From contig NW_006921536.1 in assembly GCF_000340215.1 (NCBI RefSeq), positions 1,410,543 through 1,474,542 on the forward strand: a stretch of 64,000 nucleotides of DNA, written 5' to 3'. The DNA comes from Pseudocercospora fijiensis CIRAD86 (taxonomy: Eukaryota; Ascomycota; Dothideomycetes; Mycosphaerellales; Mycosphaerellaceae). Of the stretch, positions 55,640 to 64,000 are shown one piece after another; the stretch's first letter is position 1, and each line of letters starts with the position of its first letter. The translations under genes and the position numbers were made by a program. Under the pieces are notes generated by a model. That model had not been told where the DNA came from. It searched no databases and saw only the letters and a program-made list of their open reading frames with translations.

Positions 55640-58240
55640 TTATAGGCCCTTAGTCTTCTTCTTATTTTTTATACTAGTCTAATACTTATCTAGCAACTTA
55701 GTTATATCCTTAAAGGAACCTTTAGCTTCCTACGAGTCCTATTTAGGCGAATAGCCTTGCTATCTCAATAGGTATTCCTTCTTGCCTTACCTAGTCCGGT
55801 GCTTTAGAATGCGTTCTATAGACTATAGCTCTTCGCTATTAGCTAGTATGTCCTCGGATTTAGTAGGTGCTTTATCCCCTTCGTATAGGTAGTACGGCTT
55901 AAGGAGGGATATATAGAAGGTGTTATAGATAGTATAATAAGGTAGAAGCTACAACTAATAGGCCTGTATGCCCTTAGCCTCTCGAATGCAGAATAGGCTA
56001 ATATATCTTAGTGCGAGCTTAGGCCTTGTTTTGCTATTAGGGGATAGGCGTTTGCGGATACGGAGGTTCTTCGTACTAAGTATAACTATATCGCCTTACT
56101 TAAAGGTTATTAGCGTATAATGCTTGTTATAATAGGCCTTCTAATAGGCCTATGCCTTTGCTAGTTTGTTAGCTATTTTGGCGTGAATTTCTCGTATCTT
56201 TTAAACCCTCTTAATAGCTACTAGTGTCTTAGGTACTTAACGCGCTTCCCTTTCCTTACGCTCGGCCTCGAGCGAGGTAAATAGATCCTATAGCAAGGTA
56301 GCGTTTTAGCCTATTATAGCTATATATAGTAAAACCTTAGTTAACGAGTGTACGCTATTGTTATATACGAATTCTATAGGCTATAGGAGATTAACCTAAT
56401 CCTCGGGGTTCTTATTAATGTAGCTACGTAGGTACTGCTATAGGGTAGCATTATGCCTCTCTATTTGACTGTTAGTCTATAGATAGAAAGCTATTAATAG
56501 CCGATGCTTTAGTCTTAGCTATAGGCATATTTCGCTCTAATAGTGCGATATTAGTATCGATCTACGATTAGACACTATCCCCTTAGGGGTTCCTTAATAG
56601 GTATAGAAGATATTGTTCTATAGCGCTTCTACTATATTAATAGTAGTCTAATCCTTCCGCGCCGGGATATATCGAGCGCCTTTAGTAAATCGATCTACTA
56701 TAATAAGGATAGCATTATATACATCCTTGCTACCCCTACGTTTAGTAGGTAGATAGCCTATAATAAAATCTATTATAAGCTCTACGAATAGCTTCCTAGG
56801 AATAGGAAGTAAAGACAACTTGCTAAATAGCAAGTGCTTTAGTGCTTTAATACGCTAGTATACTACGTAGGTCTGTACGTATTCTTTTATATGCCGTTTA
56901 CTATTCGGCTAGTAGTATATGCGCGATAGTAGCTCGTGCGACCTCTCTATACTATAGTAACTAGCGAGCTTACTATTATAGTGCCTCTTTAAAAGCTCTT
57001 GTCTAATCGATTGTTTAGCGGGGACATAGTATCTACCCTTAAACTTTAAGTAACCCTTATCGTCGATCGACTAATTATTATTACTCTTACTAGATCGAGT
57101 CGCCCGTCTACTTACAAGCCTATTAATACGCTCGATAGTAAAGGCGTCCCTCTGCTAAGTACGTAATAGCTTATCTATAAACGATTAACTATCCCTATTT
57201 ATAAGGTTATTTAACAGCGCCCGTACTATCGAACGAGGTACGTATTATATATATCTAATAGTACTAGCAGCCGGAACTACTATAACCTCTTCTATAGTAC
57301 TATCGCTATATAGGCTATTACTATAGATAGCAATGTCTTTAATCGAGTTATTATAGCTCGAGCGATCTACGTCCTTTCTTTTAACGTATACTAGAAGAAC
57401 GATAACTCCGCTATAGTATTTGTTACCGCCGCGGGGTCCGGAAGTCCGCTTATTCTACGCTTGCTTATTAATAATACAGGCTATAGCAATCTTATACTAT
57501 AGGGTTAGAAACAATAAATTGATATACTAAGTCTCGCTATCGTAATTAGGTCGCCTCGATAGGCTATCGGTAGGGTTACTTACGTCTAGCTAATATAATA
57601 TATTAAAATCGAACCCGGCGAGGAAGACGGCCTATCTAGCCTATCGACCTATAACCCTTATAACCTTAGTAATACTACGTAGGTTGTTATAGTCCGTATA
57701 GACCTGAATTGTATACTAAGCACTATCGAGATAGTAGCGCTAGTACTTAAAGGCTTCTACGATTACTAAGAGCTCTTACTCGTAGGTCTCGTATCGACGT
57801 TTTATATCGATTATCTTCCGTAAAAAGAAGGCAATTAGGTGCTAGTAATTGTTATTATCTAATTGCTATAATATAATAGCCGATATAGCGAACTATAAAG
57901 CGTTAGTCTTAATACGGATCTGCTTGCTTAGTATAAAATAGTGCAATAAGGGGACTTCGGTAAAGCGTTGCTTTAGACCGTTAAAAGCGGCTTATACTCT
58001 ATTAGTCTATTTAAACTCTCTAGTTAGGTTGGCCTTAGTTTTAGTAAGCTTAGTTAATAGTATTACGTGCCTCGAATAGCCCTTAATAAAGCGGCGGTAG
58101 AAGTTAGCAAAACCGAGGAATAATTAAAGCTCTTTAATAGACGTAGGAATAGGCAATTTAGTAATTGTTTTAATCCGATTAGGATTAGCCTTAACACCCT
58201 TAGTTAATACGAGGAAGCTAAGGAAGGCTACCTCCTTAGT
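55640..58240 (-). pseudogene. Element C2 pol fragment (RT end to chromodomain), RIP-mutated
   Basis: Minus strand. The integrase start with L-I-I-D-F-I-I-G-Y-L-P-T-K-R-R-G and I-V-D-R-F-T-K-G-A-R-Y-I-P is at 56648-56833; a chromodomain-like end is at about 55.70-55.83 kb; RNase H around 57.5-57.95 kb. Truncated at its N-terminal side by C3. Stops throughout. Confidence 0.82.
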
Positions 58241-58436
58241 TGTAAGAAGGGTATATTAGCAGGTAGATAGGGTAGTAGTAGGTACGAGTAGTATTCGATA
58301 AGGAGCTCGGAGGAGAGGGAGGAAGGCAGGCAAGTTAGCCTATTGCTAAGCGCTAAGCCCTGCCTAAGGCACTAAGACCCTAGCTTTACTCGGCCTAGTT
58401 ACATGCTAATTACGTATAGCCTCTTTAGCCCTAATA
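58241..58436 (-). repeat. LTR of element C3 (3' LTR), 196 bp
   Basis: Starts TGTAAGAAGGGTATATTAG, the reverse complement of the C1 LTR end, with the TG terminus preserved. Confidence 0.88.
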
Positions 58437-59617
58437 TACGCTTCCCTTCTAAAGGCCGCGCCTTTGTAGCCTGTCTATGTTCTACGACCTCTATTGCCGC
58501 TAACTTAGCAAGTCTAATAAGCTGCTTAGCCCGCGTTAAATTAAACACTTAACTACCTAATTATATAACTATATTAAACCTCACCTCTAATATAATGTCT
58601 AACTCTAACTGCGCTATCCTTGTATACAATATAGTAAAGGGATATAAAGCTATAAGAATTAAGGGCTATCGACTAATTATAATACGGGCGCGTCTTCCCT
58701 ACTATAATAGGTAGACGTACGAGGTATTACAGCCCTACCTCCGCTCTAAGTAATGTCGTTCCGAGTTCTTTGCGTCTACTCTAAAAGACTTAGAAATGTC
58801 CGCTTCCGAGGGTTTGTCCGTTCTAAGGGTTGCTCTTATTATTACGAGGGCTATTATTTACTATCGTAGTTTCACTAGCCCTAATTAGTTAGGTTTAGCA
58901 GCCTTTAAGTGTCAACTAATTATATCTTTTTAAAAAACTTAGTTCTTCTAGTTTCTATAGGTAAAGGCTATTATAAGTGCAATAGTTAAGGTTCGCTTCG
59001 CTTAAAAGGTCGGAAAGATTAAGGAGTAACCTATTATCCGCAAGATCGACCCCGGCTAGCTTAGCTCTATAGTTTTTGCCCTTAGTTAGTCTATTAGTCG
59101 CTTAATCTTTTAGGCGGCTTAAAGTTTTAATCAAAGTTTTAATTAAAGGTGCCTTAGGCTCGTAGTATAGGTAAGGTTGTATCTATAGGCGTAGTAATAA
59201 TAGCAAGTAATATTAACAATAGCGGCGCTAGTCGTCTTAGCGCTAACTTTACCTTCTTCTAATTTCCTTCTTTAACTAACAACAACTCGGTAATACCGTT
59301 ACTAACATAGCTATGTCCTTCCTTTCTTAAATAGCAATATACTCCGTAATACTATTACTAATATAGCCGCGCCGGCCGCGCCGTCCTTCGCTAGCTCGTA
59401 GCGCGACGCTATTATCTTTATTACCGTTATTCGTACGCGCGCGCGCGTATCGCCCTTGTCGATCGCTTAGGCCTTAGAGCCTTAATAGAATAAAGGAATA
59501 AAAGGGGGCGCTAAGAGAAGGGTCTTATAGGGTGCGCTAGTAAAGAGGTAGATTCTATAGTAGTATAGTCTTATTGTCCTTTGTTGCTAACAATTGCTTG
59601 CCTCTAATTAGTTAGCT

Positions 59618-59640
59618 AATAGCACCCCGGGGGTAGCATT
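59618..59640. repeat. CCCC/GGGG palindrome 8, element C3
   Basis: AATAGCACCCCGGGGGTAG then CATT, equivalent to palindromes 6 and 7. Confidence 0.78.
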
Positions 59641-59659
59641 AATCCTAGGCCTTAATAGT

Positions 59660-62600
59660 AACATTATAAGCTTTTAGCCTTCTTCTTATTCTTTACGCTA
59701 GTCTAATACTTATCTAACAACTCGGTTATGTCCTTAAAGGAACCTTAAGCTTCCTATAAGTCCTATTTAGGCAAATAGCCTTACTATCTTAATAGGTACT
59801 CCTTCTTGCCTTTCCTAGTCCGATACTTTAGGATACGTTCTATAGACTATAGTTCTTTACTATTAGCTAAGACTTCTTCTAACTTAGTAGGCGCTTTATC
59901 GCCTTCGCGCTAGTAGTATAGTTTAAGAAGGGAGATATAGAAGGTGTTATAGATAGTATAATAAGGTAGAAGCTATAACTAGTAGGCCTAGCTATTGCCC
60001 TTCGGTTCTCGGATACGAAATAGGCTAATGTATCTTAGTGCGAGCTTGAGCCTTGTTTTACTATTAGGCGATAGGTGTTTGCGGATGCGGAGGTTCTTAG
60101 TACTAAGTATAACTATATCGCCTTATTTAAAGGTTATTAGTGCGTAACGCTTATCGTAGTAGGCCTTTTAGTATTCTTAAGCCTTTATTAATTTCTTAGC
60201 TATCTTAGTATAGATTTCTCGCATCTTCTAGATACGTTCTATTGCCGCTAGTGTCTCTAGTACTTAACGCGCTTCCCTTTCCTTACGCTCGGCCTCGAGC
60301 GAGGTAAATAGATCTTATAGCAACGCGGCGTTTTAACCTATTATAGCTATATATAGTAAAACCTTAGTTAATAAGTATATACTGTTGTTATATACGAATT
60401 CTATAGGCTATAGGAGATTGACCTAGTCCTCTAGATTCTCGTTAATGTAACTGCGTAGGTACTACTATAGGGTAGCATTCTGTCTCTCTGTTTAACCGTT
60501 AGTCTATAGATAGAAGGCTGTTAATAGCCGATGCTTTAGTCTTAGCTATAGGCATATTTCGCTCTAATAGTACGATGTAAATGTCGAGCCCCTATCGGAG
60601 ACTATCCCCTTAGGGGTTCCCTAATAGGTATAGAAGATGTTAGTCTATAGCGCCTCTACTATATTAATAGCAGTCTAATCCTTGCGCGCCGGGATGTATC
60701 GAGCGCCTTTAGTAAATCGATCTACTATAACAAGGATAGCATTATATACGTCCTTGCTGCCTCTACGCTTAGTAGGCAGAAGGCCTATAATAAAGTCTAT
60801 TATAAGCTCTACAAACAGCTTCCCTAGAACAGGGAGCGAAGACAACTCGCCGAACGGCAAGTGCTTCGGTGCTTTAACTCGCTAGCATACTATATAGGTC
60901 TATATATACTCCTTTATATACCGCTTACTATTTAGCTAGTAGTGTATACGCGATAGTAACTCGTGCGATCTCTCTACACTATAGTAACTAGCGAGCTTAC
61001 TACTAGAGCATCGCTTTAAAAGCTCTTGTCTAATCGATTGTTTAGCGGGGATATAGTATCTGCCCTTAAACTTTAAGTAACCCTTGTCGTCGATCGACTA
61101 GTTGTTACTCTTACTAGATCGAGTCGTTCGCCTACTTACAAGCCTATTAATGCGCTCGATAGCAAAGGCGTCCCTCTACTAAGCACGTAATAGCTTATCT
61201 ATAAACGATTAACTATCCCTATTCGTAAGGTTATTTAATAGCACCCTCGCTATTAAACGAGGTACGTATTATATGCATCTAATAGCACTAGTAGCCGGAA
61301 CTACTACAACCTCTTCTATAGTGCTATCGCTATATAGGCTATTACTATAGATAGTAATGTCTTTAATTAAGTTATTATAGCTCGAGCGATCTACGTCCTT
61401 TCTTTTAACGTATACTAGAAGAACGATAACTCCGCTATAGTATTTATTGCCGCCGCGGGGTCCGGAAGTCCGCTTATCCTACGCTTGCTTATTAATAATA
61501 CAGGCTATAGCAATCTTATGCTATAGGGTTGAAAATAATAAATTAATATACTAAGTCTCGCTGTCGTAATTAGGTCGCCTCGATAGGCTATTAGTAGGGT
61601 TACTTACGCCTAGCCGATATAATATATTAAAATCGAACCCGGCAAGGTAGACGGCCTATCTAGCCTATCGATCTATAACCCTAGTAACCTTCGTAATTCT
61701 ACGGAGGTTGTTATAGTCCGTATAGACCTAAATTGTATACTAAGCACTATCGAGATAGTAGCGCTAATGCTTAAAGGCTTCTACGATTACTAAGAGCTCT
61801 TGCTCGTAGGTCTCGTATCGACGCTCTATATCGATTATTTTTCGTAAAAAGAAGGCAATCGGGTACTAATAGGTGTTATTAGCCTGTTGTAATATAATAG
61901 CTAATATAGCGAACTGTAAAGCGTTAGTCTCAACTCGGATCTGCTTGCTTAGTACGAAATAGTGCAATAAGGGGACTTTAGTAAATCGCTTCTTTAGACC
62001 GTTAAAAGCGGCTTGTGTTTTGTTAGTCTACCTAAACTCTCTAGAAGGGTTTGCCTTAGTCTTAGTAAGCTTAGTTAATAGCATTACATGCCTCGAATAG
62101 CTCTTAATAAAACGGCGGTAGAAATTAGCGAAGCCGAGGAACGATTAAAGCTCCTTAATAGACGTAGGAATAGGCTATTTAGTAATTGTTTTAATCCGAT
62201 TAGGATTAGCCTTAACACTATTAGTTAATACGATGAAACTAAGGAAGGCTACCTCCTTAGTAGCAAAGGTGCATTTAGAAGGCTTATAATACAGTCTATA
62301 GGCTCGTAGGCGATCGAGCACCTTACGGACTATAGCCTAGTACTCCGCAATGTTAGGTAAGTGTATATAAACTAGGATGTTATCTAGTAAACTATACAAA
62401 GGTAGTCTAATAGGCCCGAAAGGGCCCGATTAATATAGGACTAGAATGTTATAGGGGCGTTAGCTAAGCCGAATAGTATAACTAAGTACTCGAAATAGCT
62501 ATAGCGAGTACGGAAGGCCGTCTTCTATTCGTCGCCCTTGCGAATGCGGATACGATAGTACGTATCCTTAATGTCTAGTATAGTATAGAAGTAGGCTCTA

Positions 62601-63640
62601 GAAAGGCGATCGAGGGTCTTATTAATAAGCAGAAGTAGACAGCGGTCTTTAATAGTAACAGCATTGAGTCTACGGTAATTAACGTATAACCGTAGGCTAC
62701 TATCCTTCTTTAGAACAAACAGGATTAGTGCACTAGTAGGGCTATTACTATACCGTATCTGGCTATTAGCTAGGTTTTCTTCTAAGTATTTACGTAATAT
62801 AGCAAGCTCTCGTTTACTAAGGTTATAGAGAGGCCTAAAAGGGACCTCTTTGCCCTCTATAATGTTAATCTTATAATCCGTCTTTTTAAACATAGGCAAT
62901 GTCGATGCTAGGTAGTGTTTAAATACCTCGATATAGGTCTCCCTAATAGTCTAGGGTATGCGAGCGAGCTAGTTAGGGTCTATACTATTAGGAGGCACAG
63001 GTTTATCGTTATTACTACCGAGCAGGTCGGCAGTCGGATTAGCTAGAGTTAGGTTGCTAATAAATAGGACCCTAATATCGTTAGGGTACTCGCTAATATC
63101 GATATACTTAATGTCCTCTTTCCTAGCGATTCTAAATCGCTACTTCTAGATGCCTAGNNNNNNNNNNNNNNNNNNNNNNNNNNNNNNNNNNNNNNNNNNN
63201 NNNNNNNNNNNNNNNNNNNNNNNNNNNNNNNNNNNNNNNNNNNNNNNNNNNNNNNNNTCTATAGCTATAGCGTAGTACTTAAGAATAGGGTTGCTAATAA
63301 CAATATCGGATAGGAGGCTGTCTATGTCTACCGCGTAGGTAGTAAAGTTTAGTAGGCGCTTATTGCCGAGGTTATCTCTTAGGGCTATATAGATATAGTA
63401 AGCTCTATAGGTTAAGTGCCGAGCGTTATTAAACTAAGCAAGGGTTAGTAGGTTAGTCCTAGGCAATTGTCGAAGGTCTAATTGTTTAGCTAGGCGATAG
63501 TTAATAAGGGTACTAACTGAATTTCCTAGGTCTAGTATAACCTTAGTTTTATAATTAGTACTATACGAGTCCGATACGAGACAGGTGCGTATAATAGCTA
63601 GTACAATGTCGATAGTCTTACGCCGTACAAGGCTAACAGT
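59660..63640 (-). pseudogene. Element C3 pol, RIP-mutated, with assembly gap
   Basis: Minus strand. Integrase start at 60675-60860. The RT N-terminal region at 62525-62899 holds a 124-codon stretch still free of stops (L-R-L-Y-V-N-Y-R-R-L-N, I-L-D-I-K-D-T-Y-Y-R-I-R). The RT active site near 62.38 kb reads L-D-N, as in C1. The protease region is interrupted by the N run at 63158-63257. Inactive. Confidence 0.84.
63158..63257. other. Assembly gap (100 N)
   Basis: Exactly 100 N, the conventional length for a gap of unknown size. By alignment with C1 about 23.42-23.46 kb flanks both sides, so little real sequence may be missing. Confidence 0.95.
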
Positions 63641-63649
63641 TAGTGCGGC

Positions 63650-64000
63650 GCTTACTCTTTTTTCGACTAATTAAAAGAGCCGACTAGGGTAGTATTAGCG
63701 GCTAAAAGGTATTTCCTATACTTAGCGGAAGTACGGTCAATTCGGGCCTAGTCCTTAGGTTTGTCGCATTGGCCTAGTAGATAGCTAGTACTATTACAAT
63801 TAAAGCACTTCAATCCAGTTAGTAGACTGCCGTAGCTATTGTTATTGTTAGTAGAGCGGTTAGTATTATAGGGATACGAGCCCCTTCTACGGCCCCTATT
63901 ACGGCCTCCTCTATATAGTCGCCGGCTACGGCCCCTTCTACGGTCGTTATTACTATTCCTACTATTAGCATTATTGTCTTAGTAGGAACCTTAGTTTCCT
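63650..64000 (-). pseudogene. Element C3 gag, C-terminal part, RIP-mutated, cut by window edge
   Basis: Minus strand, homologous to C1 gag at 22.7-23.05 kb. It includes the zinc knuckle region (about 63770-63815) with the His position read as Tyr, and the Arg/Gly/Asn-rich segment before it. Confidence 0.75.

Larger units (their letters stand above)
54196..58240 (-). mobile_element. Element C2: family C retrotransposon, 3' half, interrupted by C3
   Basis: 3' LTR at 54196-54392, non-coding 3' region, palindrome 7, then pol in reverse (chromodomain, integrase, RNase H, end of RT). It stops abruptly at 58240, where the LTR of C3 begins. The RT frame at 58140-58235 matches C3 around 62160-62260, proving that the rest of C2 should lie right of C3, outside the window. 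Possible target duplication CTAGA at 54191-54195. Confidence 0.87.
58241..64000 (-). mobile_element. Element C3: family C retrotransposon inserted in C2, runs off the window
   Basis: 3' LTR at 58241-58436, 3' non-coding region, palindrome 8, pol and the start of gag in reverse. TTAGT (58236-58240) should be one copy of its target duplication. The same-orientation nesting of C3 in C2 makes the region C2(3' half)-C3-C2(5' half). It contains a 100-N gap. Confidence 0.87.

Overview
The window is nuclear DNA of a filamentous ascomycete (Pezizomycotina). The evidence is spliceosomal introns of 60-140 bp with GT/AG ends and CTAAC/CTGAC branch sites, chromodomain Ty3/Gypsy retrotransposons, a hAT transposase, and fungus-type HeLo-like, kinase, ankyrin and LysM-like genes. 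About 52 kb is repeat DNA that looks destroyed by repeat-induced point mutation (RIP): Trp and Gln codons have become TAG/TAA, reading frames stay open apart from those stops, and CpG is kept while CpA/TpG is largely lost.

Layout. (1) 1-6.9 kb: a RIP-mutated hAT transposase, then two RIP-mutated genes with histone H3-fold sequence, several of whose introns carry a short palindromic minisatellite. (2) 6.93-19.67 kb: Gypsy element A on the minus strand (gag, pol and a third long ORF), bounded by ~280-bp LTRs and holding a 392-bp hAT-type MITE with a perfect 8-bp target duplication. (3) 19.83-40.45 kb: Gypsy element B, minus strand, 108-bp LTRs and GTATT target duplication, also with a long third ORF after the chromodomain. 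It is split by element C1 (21.17-28.34 kb, plus strand, 189-bp LTRs, CTCCG target duplication). (4) 40.46-41.88 kb: unrecognised RIP-mutated coding remnant. (5) 41.88-53.94 kb: a gene island with normal base composition. (6) 54.2-64 kb: two more minus-strand copies of family C. C3 is inserted into C2, both run off the right edge, and C3 contains a 100-N assembly gap.

The gene island holds four genes: a small ankyrin protein (-), a seven-exon secreted LysM-like/Ser-Thr-rich protein (+), a protein kinase fused to ankyrin repeats (-), and a HeLo-like/pseudokinase protein (+). The last two are divergently transcribed from a 366-bp shared intergenic region. An active kinase carrying a sensor-type repeat domain, paired with a HeLo-like pseudokinase, recalls the RIPK-MLKL arrangement in animal necroptosis. 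It is a candidate fungal immunity, allorecognition or cell-death module. This functional link is inference from domain content and gene order.

All coordinates for RIP-mutated coding regions are approximate. Intact-gene exon boundaries were set by splice motifs and frame continuity.
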